Below are positions 1 to 6,866 of a DNA stretch of 21,750 bases, piece by piece. The number at the start of each line of letters is the position of its first letter. The stretch's first letter is position 1. This stretch comes from RGIG1918 sp964570895. GTDB lineage: Bacteria > Cyanobacteriota > Vampirovibrionia > Gastranaerophilales > Gastranaerophilaceae. The notes beneath the pieces are model-generated. The model had not been told where the DNA came from, did no database searches, and saw only the letters and a list, made by a program, of their open reading frames with translations. Made by a program: the position numbers and the translations under genes. The stretch spans positions 1 through 21,750 of the forward strand of contig CAZMZD010000021.1 of NCBI GenBank assembly GCA_964570895.1. The letters run 5' to 3'.

Positions 1-76
1 GCCTGTAGCTCAGCTGGCTGTTAAATCTTTTACGAAGTAAAAGTTTAATGTAAGTTCAAAAACACTCTATCCAGCT
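1..76. repeat. tRNA-Arg fragments, direct and inverted, at window edge
   Basis: Bases 1-17 are identical to bases 109-125 of the intact tRNA-Arg (5' acceptor strand and D-arm). Bases 60-76 are the reverse complement of about 120-136 of the same tRNA. Between them lies a short hairpin with a 7-bp stem (27-33 with 37-43). No T-stem or 3' acceptor strand can be formed, so this is not a working tRNA. It is either a decayed tRNA copy or a chimeric foldback at a contig end. Confidence 0.6.
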
Positions 77-106
77 TAGTGAAAGGATTTGAAAATTAAA
101 TATTAT

Positions 107-180
107 GCGCCTGTAGCTCAGCTGGATAGAGTGTTTGGCTACGAACCAAAAGGTCGGGAGTTCGAATCTCTCCAGGCGCG
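107..180 (+). tRNA. tRNA-Arg (anticodon ACG)
   Basis: A complete 74-nt cloverleaf can be drawn. The 7-bp acceptor stem pairs 107-113 with 173-179, with G180 as discriminator. The D-arm holds GCTCAGCTGG, the anticodon loop is CTACGAA with ACG at 141-143, and the T-arm pairs GGGAG with CTCTC around TTCGAAT. CCA is not encoded, so it must be added after transcription. ACG reads CGN arginine codons after A34 is deaminated to inosine by TadA. A terminator follows 14 bases later, so the gene appears to be a short transcription unit. Confidence 0.95.
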
Positions 181-236
181 TATTATAAATATTAAAAAAG
201 ACCTCATAAGAGGTCTTTTTTAATTCAAAATTTTGC
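175..236. repeat. tRNA tail/terminator block, copy 1
   Basis: This block runs from GGCGCG through an AT-rich spacer and the terminator to TTTTGC. It is repeated with small differences at 439-496, indicating an old tandem duplication of the tRNA 3' flank. Confidence 0.7.
194..222 (+). terminator. Rho-independent terminator of tRNA-Arg
   Basis: The stem GACCTC (200-205) and GAGGTC (210-215) encloses the loop ATAA and is followed by a T run. The A run before the stem pairs with the T run, so it could also work on the minus strand. Confidence 0.85.
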
Positions 237-438
237 GCCTTTCGAGATTACATCTCCTTGCTCCTCGCGTTAAACGAGTCTACACAGCAAGGCTCATCGC
301 CTTGACTGTTTCGCTCTCTGCTGTGGTGCGCTCAGCTGGTCTTGCTAATTTCTACGACATAAATGTCTTGAAATTTACGCAATCCTGCGCATACTTTACT
401 CGTAAGGCTCGTCCCTCGCCAACGATTAAAGCATCCAT
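237..438. other. 202-bp segment between duplicated terminator blocks
   Basis: This stretch separates two related blocks (175-236 and 439-496). I see no credible gene. The plus-strand reading from TTG 233 has no ribosome binding site and runs through a terminator. The segment is richer in GC than its surroundings. It contains GCTCAGCTGG at 330-339, the same D-arm decamer as in the intact tRNA, and CTACGA at 352-357, which resembles the anticodon loop at nearly the right distance. GCGCC at 235-239 and GGCGC at 439-443 could pair like an acceptor end. It may be a badly decayed tRNA locus or a dispersed repeat; the function is unknown. Confidence 0.4.
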
Positions 439-496
439 GGCGCGTTTATATATTAAAAGACCTCAAACGAGGTCTTTTTTTAATTCGAAATTTTGC
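439..496. repeat. tRNA tail/terminator block, copy 2
   Basis: Diverged second copy of 175-236. It has the same order: GGCGCG, AT-rich spacer, GACCTC/GAGGTC hairpin, T run, AATTC and TTTTGC. No intact tRNA precedes it. Confidence 0.7.
455..482 (+). terminator. Second copy of the tRNA terminator
   Basis: The stem GACCTC (459-464) and GAGGTC (469-474) encloses the loop AAAC and is followed by seven T. It is the duplicate of the terminator at 194-222. On the minus strand it lies downstream of the gene ending at 512 and could serve that gene, because the A run before the stem gives U after it. Confidence 0.75.
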
Positions 497-511
497 ATTC
501 TTTGGTAAGTC

Positions 512-970
512 CTAAAACAAAATATTAGGATTTGTTTCCCTTCTGCCATCAGGTGAAATTGTGGTTGCCTTCACGTTATCTTCGCCACCTCTAAAATCAA
601 ACTCAATTCTATCTGGCATAAAGTTTAAATTTTCTTTGTTTGGGGAATAGAAAATGTAGCCATTATAAACAGGAAGCCTTTTTGTTAACATTTTAACCTC
701 GCTCGGGTCAGCTATTTTTTCGCCATCTCGTGTTTTAATTTTGCATTTAAACCCGTCTTCATCACAGCTTGTTGAAACCGCATTTTCTCCGTACATTTTG
801 CCGTTGTATACGTATATTTTTTCTGTTTGCGTGCCGACAATTACAACATCGCCATCTTTTCCTAGTGCTTTTGCGTAATTTTCAATCCTTTCTTTATGAG
901 CCGGTTTTATGGTTTTTGTTGCGCCATCTAAAAAACGCGCTTGCCCCATAAAACTTATTTTGTTTATCAT
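512..970 (-). CDS. Hypothetical protein with N-terminal ISFMG motif
   Basis: A 152-residue protein of unknown function. The start is supported by AGAAAGGA a few bases before the ATG. The sequence opens with MINKISFMGQ; similar short motifs near the N-terminus occur in two other genes here (990-1226 and 16097). No signal peptide or membrane helix is apparent. The rest is a mixed alpha/beta-looking soluble sequence with many Lys and Asp and no catalytic motif I recognise. It lies downstream of the broken gene 990-1226 on the same strand with only 19 bases between, so the two may once have been co-transcribed. The product is probably lineage-specific. I assign no function. Confidence 0.75.
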   Translation of the reverse strand: MINKISFMGQARFLDGATKTIKPAHKERIENYAKALGKDGDVVIVGTQTEKIYVYNGKMYGENAVSTSCDEDGFKCKIKTRDGEKIADPSEVKMLTKRLPVYNGYIFYSPNKENLNFMPDRIEFDFRGGEDNVKATTISPDGRRETNPNILF

Positions 971-989
971 AAAATTTTCCTTTCTATAA

Positions 990-1226
990 TTATTTTAATT
1001 TTCTACTTTTTATATCGCGGTATATTTTAATTTCGTTTTTTATTTTGTTTTCATCTTGATATTTCCCGTCAGAGCGCCCTTCGTATTTTTTTAAAATCAT
1101 CTCTTCTTTATGCAAATCTCTTGTGATAGATCATTTCGCATTATTTGTTCCGTAAGTCGTTCTTTTTGTTGTGCCAAAGTTCACGGCGCGCGAATTTGAA
1201 TAATATTTCACGGGCGAGATTTTCAT
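990..1226 (-). pseudogene. Small NFG-motif gene interrupted by in-frame TGA
   Basis: Reading minus from ATG 1226 gives 31 codons beginning MKISPVKYYSN and containing AVNFG at about residues 14-18. TGA then falls at 1133-1131, and the same frame stays open for 46 more codons to TAA at 990. The second part is Lys/Glu-rich and helical in character (for example HKEEMILKKYEGRSDGKY), like normal coding sequence. The start has only a weak ribosome site. The simplest reading is a 78-residue gene with a nonsense mutation. A separate 31-residue peptide, or readthrough at UGA, is less likely but not excluded. The gene just downstream (512-970) carries a similar N-terminal motif. Confidence 0.5.
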
Positions 1227-1370
1227 ATTTGATTTAAAACTTGTAAATAATATTTTTTGACAAAACAAAATTGCGCACCCTGCTAAGGTGCCTCTTAAAT
1301 TCTCTTAAACCTTTCAAAAATTAAATTTTTAAGTTAGAATAGTTGTAACCCCGCGTTGGAAGGATAAAAA

Positions 1371-2771
1371 ATGATTGAAACACTCGAAAATACTTTATTT
1401 CCGTTTGTGGCGCAATTTAATGAATATTTATCGAATTATATCCTTGTCTTTTTGCTTGTGGGGGTTGGGCTTTGGTACACAATCAAAACACGTTTTGTTC
1501 AGGTTAGATGTTTCAAAGAAGGGCTCACAAACATTTTTGGCGGGATAAAACTTTTTGATAAACATCACCACGAAAGTATGACTTCTTGGCAAGCGCTCTC
1601 AACTGCAATTGCGGCGCAAGTGGGCACAGGGAACATTGTTGGTGCGGCGGGCGCAATTTTAATTGGCGGCCCCGGGGCGATTTTTTGGATGTGGGTCATC
1701 GCGTTTTTTGGAATGGCAACAATATATGCAGAGGCTTCTCTTGCAATAAAAACAAGGGTTGTGGAAGAAAACGGAAAAATTAAAGGCGGCCCTGTATACT
1801 ACATCACAACCGCTTTTAAAAACAAATTTGGCAAATTTTTAGCAGGTTTTTTTGCAGTCGCAATTATCCTTGCGCTTGGTTTTATGGGTTGTATGGTGCA
1901 ATCAAATTCGATTGCAAACTGTATGCAAACGGCGTTTAATATTCCCGCTTGGCTAATTGGCGTAATTTTGGTTATTACTTGCGCCGTAATTTTTATCGGC
2001 GGTATCAAAAGGCTTGCGCTCGTTGTTGAAAAGCTTGTTCCAATTATGGCGATATTTTTTATTTTGGGCTGTTTTGTGGTGTTGATTGTCCGCGCGAAAT
2101 ATCTTCCTGAAACTTTTGGCTTGATATTCAAATATGCCTTTCACCCTCAAGCGATAATTGGCGGTGGTTTTTGGTATGCGTTTAAAGAAATGCTAAGCCA
2201 AGGTGCAAAAAGAGGCTTATTCTCAAACGAAGCCGGTATGGGCTCCACTCCGCACGCGCACGCGCTTGCAAATGTTAAAGACCCGCACCACCAGGGTACG
2301 GTTGCAATGGTTGGTGTTTTTATAGACACTTTTGTTATTTTGACCTTGAATGCGCTTGTAATTATTTCAACTTTATATGTTTCAGGTGGCGCGCTCTCAA
2401 GTGGCTACACAGGCGCAGTTACTAATGTTTTAAATAAAACAAACCTTGCGCAGTGCGCCTTTGGTTCAATTTTTGGCGAAACTTTTGGCGCGGCGTTCGT
2501 TGCAATTTGTTTAATGTTTTTTGCATTTTCAACAATTCTTGGCTGGAATTTGTTTGGAAAAATCAATATGTTGTACCTTTGGGGCAAGAAAAATCCGCAC
2601 AAGGTTGAGCTTATTTATATGTTCCTTGCGCTCTTTTTCATTTTGCTCGGCACCCTTATCTCGAGCGATTTAGTGTGGGAATTAACGGATATGTTTAACA
2701 ATTTAATGGTTATTCCAAACGCCATTGCGCTTTTTGCCCTCACTAAAGTTGTGACATCTGTTATGAAATAA
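1371..2771 (+). CDS. Sodium:alanine/glycine symporter (AGCS family)
   Basis: A 466-residue integral membrane protein of the alanine or glycine:cation symporter family (AGCS; AlsT/DagA type), which takes up small neutral amino acids with Na+. About ten or eleven hydrophobic helices can be followed along the chain. Family-typical stretches include AQVGTGNIVGAA near residue 85, GGPVYYI near 142 and RGLFSNEAGMGSTPHAHA near 285. The length is normal for the family. GGAAGGA lies seven bases before the ATG and fixes the start. A possible -10 element TAGAAT sits at 1335-1340, but no good -35 is visible. The gene is alone on its strand, with tandem repeats after its stop and the glycan operon converging on it. 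The exact substrate (Ala, Gly or another) cannot be read from the sequence. Confidence 0.93.
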   Translation: MIETLENTLFPFVAQFNEYLSNYILVFLLVGVGLWYTIKTRFVQVRCFKEGLTNIFGGIKLFDKHHHESMTSWQALSTAIAAQVGTGNIVGAAGAILIGGPGAIFWMWVIAFFGMATIYAEASLAIKTRVVEENGKIKGGPVYYITTAFKNKFGKFLAGFFAVAIILALGFMGCMVQSNSIANCMQTAFNIPAWLIGVILVITCAVIFIGGIKRLALVVEKLVPIMAIFFILGCFVVLIVRAKYLPETFGLIFKYAFHPQAIIGGGFWYAFKEMLSQGAKRGLFSNEAGMGSTPHAHALANVKDPHHQGTVAMVGVFIDTFVILTLNALVIISTLYVSGGALSSGYTGAVTNVLNKTNLAQCAFGSIFGETFGAAFVAICLMFFAFSTILGWNLFGKINMLYLWGKKNPHKVELIYMFLALFFILLGTLISSDLVWELTDMFNNLMVIPNAIALFALTKVVTSVMK

Positions 2772-2788
2772 CTTATTTTTTGCCGTCG

Positions 2789-2834
2789 CTAAGTAATTTT
2801 ACAGTTACTAAGTAATTTTACAGTTACTAAGTAA
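2789..2834. repeat. 19-bp tandem repeat, 2.4 copies
   Basis: The unit CTAAGTAATTTTACAGTTA occurs at 2789-2807 and 2808-2826, followed by a partial CTAAGTAA. It fills the gap between the convergent symporter and epimerase genes. No classical terminator is visible in this gap. Confidence 0.9.
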
Positions 2835-2835
2835 C

Positions 2836-3672
2836 TTATTTGCGGTTTGCTAAAATTTGTTGAATTTTAGAGTTGTCGCCGTATATACAAGGCGAATCAT
2901 AAGGGCGAGAAGGGTATTTTCCAAAATCCGGTTTAATATCAAGCCCGTGCATTTTTATAAAATGCTCCACTTGTGACCTAATTGCAATTGGTTTGCCTGA
3001 ACAGCAGTGGATAATCCCTGTAACTTCTTTTTGCTCAACTACGGCTCTAATTTGCTCTGCAAGCTCGTTTATCTCGATATAGTCAAATTCATTTTTGCCA
3101 TCGGTAAACGGGAATGTTTTTTCGCCATTCGCTGCCATCTGCAAAATTTTAGAAAACACGGAGCCGGAACTTTCTAAATCATCTCCGTATGTATAGAAAA
3201 ATCTTAAATGCTGATGTATGGCGCCCTTTTCTTTAGCATAAGCTTGAATAATTCTTCTTACGGCATCTTTTGAAATTCCGTAAAATGTTTGCGGGTTTGT
3301 GGGTGTGTTTTCTGTAACTTTTCCTTCAAAATACCCGACTTCATGCGTTGAACCTATTGTCACAACTTGCCCGAGCCCATCATCTATAAGATTTTTTATT
3401 AAATTAAAAGTTTTAGAAATGCTCTCAATGTGCCAAGGCGAATTGTGGCGTGCCACATCTTTGCAGGCTAAATGTATAAAAACATCAGGTTTCCCAAGTT
3501 TTTCAAAAAGCCCTTCAGTTTCAGAAAAAATATCTAAATTTATATATTTTGCGCGCGGGTCAATGCGGTCGTGTTTAATATCAAGTGCAATAACCTCGTG
3601 CCCTGCATTCACCAAGGCTTTAACAAGGTGTGAACCAATATATCCGTTTGCGCCGCTTAATGCTATTTTCAT
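2836..3672 (-). CDS. NAD-dependent epimerase/dehydratase (extended SDR)
   Basis: A 278-residue member of the extended short-chain dehydrogenase/reductase family, probably acting on a nucleotide-activated sugar. The Rossmann motif GANGYIG (residues 7-13) binds NAD(P). The catalytic set is visible as Ser/Thr in IGST (about 107-110) and Tyr131/Lys135 in YGISK. Somewhat shorter than the usual 310-340 residues, so the C-terminal substrate domain is compact. The start follows GAGG with good spacing. It is the last gene of a four-gene operon, 12 bases downstream of the radical SAM gene. That context favours making or altering a sugar donor for the neighbouring glycosyltransferase. Whether it epimerises, reduces or dehydrates cannot be told. 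Confidence 0.88.
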   Translation of the reverse strand: MKIALSGANGYIGSHLVKALVNAGHEVIALDIKHDRIDPRAKYINLDIFSETEGLFEKLGKPDVFIHLACKDVARHNSPWHIESISKTFNLIKNLIDDGLGQVVTIGSTHEVGYFEGKVTENTPTNPQTFYGISKDAVRRIIQAYAKEKGAIHQHLRFFYTYGDDLESSGSVFSKILQMAANGEKTFPFTDGKNEFDYIEINELAEQIRAVVEQKEVTGIIHCCSGKPIAIRSQVEHFIKMHGLDIKPDFGKYPSRPYDSPCIYGDNSKIQQILANRK

Positions 3673-3684
3673 AATTTTTCCTCT

Positions 3685-4971
3685 TTATATCCAAGTGTAT
3701 TTTAAGATTTGCAAAGTTTTTCCTAGTTTTTTTGCTAGTTCGCTTGATTTATGGCACTTGTGACAAATGTTATTTATATCAATAATTTTGTCGCAAGGGT
3801 AATAAGTTTTAATTTTGTTAAAATCTAAATTGTTGTTTTTCAAATTGTCGCGAATGCTTCTTGCAAGCACATTAAAAATCAGTTCGCCTTTATAAACATA
3901 CAAGCACCCGGGGTTTATGACAAAATCTTTCAAAACTTTTGCAATATGGTTCGCGTCTTTTTTGTTTTCAGAAAGTATAACCCAATCTGTTTGCTTGTTG
4001 ATTGCACATTTTGCTTTATCTGCTGTTGTAATTTCAAATGTCCTTGGGTAATAATTTCTGTTATTTGCCGTGGTTCTTATGTTTGAGCCTGCTTCCATAT
4101 AATCATTCGCGTTTGCAAAAGATTTGTATTCTGATTTATGTTCGTCATATTCTTCTTTTTTGTGCACGCAGAATTTGCCTTGTTTAATTTTTGGAGAGTT
4201 CACTTCTTTTAATTTTTCATACAAAGTTTCTGAAATGTCGTCTATATCTTCTCCTGCTATTCTTTTCGGTACATCAAGGCAAAGTGAACATAATTCGCAC
4301 CATTTCAGCTGTTCGCCAAATTCATCCGGCGTGCGTTTCCACCATCCTTTTTCAACTTCCCAGCCGCCTTCTCCGTTAAATAGCATATCAAGCGCCCCTG
4401 CAATTTCGCAAAAAAATGCGCCTTTTGGGGTAACTGTTGCAGACCAAGTGTTTTGCGCAAAGCAAGCATCTCTTTTTTGATAAAATTCTTCATCAGATAT
4501 CCCTAAATCTTTGCGCGACATCAAAATTGCTTGGTGCAAGCATTTATTATCGTGGTCATTTAAAAGCTGCCAATCGAAAGAATCGTTAATCGTTTCAAAA
4601 TGCCTGTAATACCCCTTATTAAGTGATGACCAAAAGCCGATTTTTGCCGCTGTGTTGTCTAAATTTTCCCTTATGTGGCACAGCATATTAGAAATTGGCG
4701 CCCTTGAAACTTCGATTTTTTTGCCAATTCTTTTTTCTCTTAAATAATCGATAAATTTTTCAATTTCAGGGTGAAGAGTTGGCTCTCCGCCAATAATCCC
4801 AACGCAGCCTTCGTATCCTTCAAAAGAATCCACGGCGCGCTTAAATGTTTCAAAATCCATAAAGAAAGGTTTTGTGTGGTGCCCGCAAAAGCGAGTGCAA
4901 TTTGAGCACCTGTTCACGCAGGCGTTCGTTATGTCTATTTGAATTATTTTCATATCTTTTGGGCTTTTCAT
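3685..4971 (-). CDS. Radical SAM enzyme with extra cysteine clusters
   Basis: A 428-residue radical S-adenosylmethionine protein. Cys18, Cys22 and Cys25 form the CX3CX2C site for the [4Fe-4S] cluster that cleaves SAM, and GGEPTLHP (about 61-68) is the SAM-binding GGE motif. More cysteines at about 170, 188, 225, 228, 231 and 268 look like ligands for auxiliary Fe-S clusters in a SPASM/Twitch-like region. A C-terminal part of about 150 residues ends with another Cys group (about 393, 403, 406). AAGGAG six bases before the ATG sets the start. It sits between a glycosyltransferase and an SDR gene, so it may modify a sugar, lipid or peptide within a glycoconjugate pathway. Its substrate is unknown. 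Peptide maturation is possible, but no small precursor gene is seen beside it. Confidence 0.85.
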   Translation of the reverse strand: MKSPKDMKIIQIDITNACVNRCSNCTRFCGHHTKPFFMDFETFKRAVDSFEGYEGCVGIIGGEPTLHPEIEKFIDYLREKRIGKKIEVSRAPISNMLCHIRENLDNTAAKIGFWSSLNKGYYRHFETINDSFDWQLLNDHDNKCLHQAILMSRKDLGISDEEFYQKRDACFAQNTWSATVTPKGAFFCEIAGALDMLFNGEGGWEVEKGWWKRTPDEFGEQLKWCELCSLCLDVPKRIAGEDIDDISETLYEKLKEVNSPKIKQGKFCVHKKEEYDEHKSEYKSFANANDYMEAGSNIRTTANNRNYYPRTFEITTADKAKCAINKQTDWVILSENKKDANHIAKVLKDFVINPGCLYVYKGELIFNVLARSIRDNLKNNNLDFNKIKTYYPCDKIIDINNICHKCHKSSELAKKLGKTLQILKYTWI

Positions 4972-4989
4972 ATATTCTCCTTTTAGGAT

Positions 4990-5934
4990 TTAAAACCAAT
5001 AGCACTGATTTATTCTTTTTAAAATCGTAAGTGCACCGATTGATTTTTTCTCTTCTTTAAATATTGTGTTTTCAATAAAAGCGTTATATCTTTTAATTAT
5101 TTCTCTTCGAGCAAAAAATGATTTATTCCATTCAAACATATAAATCATTTCTTTGTTCACCCTGTCGCTGAATGTCATTTTGCATTTTTTAAGCAGGTTA
5201 TATTTTTCCATGAAATTGTAAATAAACTCTATAATTCTTATTTTATCAAACCTTTTTTCGCTCGCTTTCCCCCTTCCGATTGTGAAAGTGAAAGAGGATT
5301 TGCGAAGAGCATAGTTGTATAATTTGTCCTCTAAGCCATAATATTTTTCAGAAACCGCGGAATACGTGCAGCAAAATGCGTCATCTTCCCCTGAAACTCC
5401 GTCAGGAAACCTTATTCTGTATTTATCAATCAATGATTTTTTATAAATTTTGTTCCAGAGTAGCACGTTTATGTGGCATTTCATTTTGTCGCAAAGGTGA
5501 TATTTGCCAATAGGTTGCGAGTTTACATAATCTGCAAGCGGTTTATCAAGATATGTGTTTTCAATGTTTGCTCTGCATGTCACAAGGTCTGCGTCATATT
5601 CAAGCATTGCGCTTAGCATTTTTTCGCACATATTAGGCTCATACGTGTCGTCATTATCGCAAAACATAATATATTCGCCGCTTGCCCCATCTAGCCCTGT
5701 GTTTCTTGCAGTTGCGGGGCCTTGGTTTTTTTCGTGATGGAATAATTTAATGCGCGGGTCATTTTCTTGCAGCTTTTGGATGATTTTAACGCTATTATCT
5801 GTCGAACAATCGTCAGTGCATAAAATTTCAATGTTAGCGTATGTCTGCGCGCAAAGCGAGTTCAAACACTTTTCAATATAAACTTCCGCATTAAATACAG
5901 GTATTATAATTGATATTAAAGGGCTCAATGACAT
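4990..5934 (-). CDS. Family 2 glycosyltransferase
   Basis: A 314-residue GT-A fold glycosyltransferase of family 2, transferring a sugar from a nucleotide donor, probably at the inner membrane face. The N-terminal signature ISIIIPVFNAEVYIEKCL is followed by DDCSTDNS (41-48) for nucleotide binding, GPATARNTGLD (about 72-82) and the metal-binding DND (93-95) in FCDNDD. The C-terminal half is variable and Lys-rich, without clear membrane helices. I take ATG 5934 as the start because it overlaps the upstream stop in TAATG, a translational-coupling arrangement. A TTG nine bases earlier has no workable spacing from the GAGG. It is the second gene of the operon. The sugar and acceptor are unknown. 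Confidence 0.9.
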   Translation of the reverse strand: MSLSPLISIIIPVFNAEVYIEKCLNSLCAQTYANIEILCTDDCSTDNSVKIIQKLQENDPRIKLFHHEKNQGPATARNTGLDGASGEYIMFCDNDDTYEPNMCEKMLSAMLEYDADLVTCRANIENTYLDKPLADYVNSQPIGKYHLCDKMKCHINVLLWNKIYKKSLIDKYRIRFPDGVSGEDDAFCCTYSAVSEKYYGLEDKLYNYALRKSSFTFTIGRGKASEKRFDKIRIIEFIYNFMEKYNLLKKCKMTFSDRVNKEMIYMFEWNKSFFARREIIKRYNAFIENTIFKEEKKSIGALTILKRINQCYWF

Positions 5935-6695
5935 TAATACCAAACCTCATTAAAAATTTCTAAAAGCGGTTTATTTAAAAGCGGTTTAATTTTGATTTTT
6001 TTATTTTTCACAACTTTATTTTCTAAAATGTCGATAATTTTAACAAAATACAACGTGCCAACAAGAATATAATCCGGCGCTAGTTCGTTGATTTTATCGG
6101 GCGCACAAATTGGGAATTTATCTCCAAAAAATTTATCCTCTTGGCAAGTTTCATATTTTTTATCCGAAATGCCTATGATATTTAAGTTTGACAGGTCATA
6201 ATTTTCATAGATGTATTGGAATAAATTTCCTGTGCCGTAAATTAAAACTTTTTTGCCTTTTAATTTTTTCTCAATTTTTTTCAAATGTTTTGCGAATTTA
6301 ATCTTTTCAAGATATTTAAAATACTCGCTTGCGTGCAAATCATTTTCAAGAAAAGCGTAAATTATCTCTGCTTCCACGCCCATAAGGCATAATTGCTCGC
6401 GCGCTTGCTCGGGTGCTTCAAGCGCTAGCAAAACGACATCTGCACCTGCTTCTTTGACGCATGTCGGCGGGATGGCAGGCTTGCCTTCAAATTCGCCTTC
6501 GCCTTCAAATTTTTTATCAGCGTAAGCAATTATATTTAATTTTTCTTTTAAATTAAATGCTTCATTAAGTTTTCTGTAGGCTTTTCCTGTACCATAAATC
6601 AAAACTTTTTTATCTTTAATTCTCTCTAATAATTCGTTAAAATTTTCACAAAACTTTTTGTTTTGAAGCTTTGTTTCAATATAATTTTTTTGCAT
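5934..6695 (-). CDS. Internally duplicated Rossmann-like protein, first gene of glycan operon
   Basis: A 253-residue protein built from two copies of one module. KKVLIYGTG at residues 29-37 recurs at 148-156, and NIIAYADKK at 54-62 is matched by NIIGISDKK at 172-180. Each module resembles the nucleotide-binding Rossmann-like region that accompanies sugar O- or C-methyltransferases and sugar acetyltransferases (beta strand, GTG turn, then acidic strand end). No methyltransferase or epimerase active site is visible, so catalysis is doubtful. Its stop overlaps the start of the GT2 gene. A plausible promoter lies just upstream. It may bind a nucleotide or sugar nucleotide, or regulate or scaffold the pathway; no firm function can be given. 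Confidence 0.75.
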   Translation of the reverse strand: MQKNYIETKLQNKKFCENFNELLERIKDKKVLIYGTGKAYRKLNEAFNLKEKLNIIAYADKKFEGEGEFEGKPAIPPTCVKEAGADVVLLALEAPEQAREQLCLMGVEAEIIYAFLENDLHASEYFKYLEKIKFAKHLKKIEKKLKGKKVLIYGTGNLFQYIYENYDLSNLNIIGISDKKYETCQEDKFFGDKFPICAPDKINELAPDYILVGTLYFVKIIDILENKVVKNKKIKIKPLLNKPLLEIFNEVWY

Positions 6696-6720
6696 ACTAA
6701 CCCCGTAAATCTATAAATAA

Positions 6721-6748
6721 ATTGTAGCAAATAATGCACTCATTGCAA
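6721..6748 (-). promoter_or_regulatory. Probable sigma-70-type promoter of the glycan operon
   Basis: On the minus strand TTGCAA (6748-6743) is followed by a 16-base spacer and TACAAT (6726-6721), preceded by TG to give an extended -10 (TGCTACAAT). The predicted start near 6714 leaves a leader of about 20 bases before the ATG at 6695. The match is good for an AT-rich genome but not proven. Confidence 0.5.
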
Positions 6749-6866
6749 ATTTTAAGCATTTCTTAAAACTTTTTCTATTTTCTTGTAACGATTTCTTAAT
6801 ATTGCTAAAGAATTTTGAGAATATATCCGATACGAAAAGTGAAATATTATGAGTACGGGGGATAAT

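Noticed and set aside
233..508. 91-codon plus-strand reading in the tRNA flank
   Set aside because: It starts with TTG without a ribosome site, crosses a strong terminator, and covers the duplicated terminator block; not a convincing gene.
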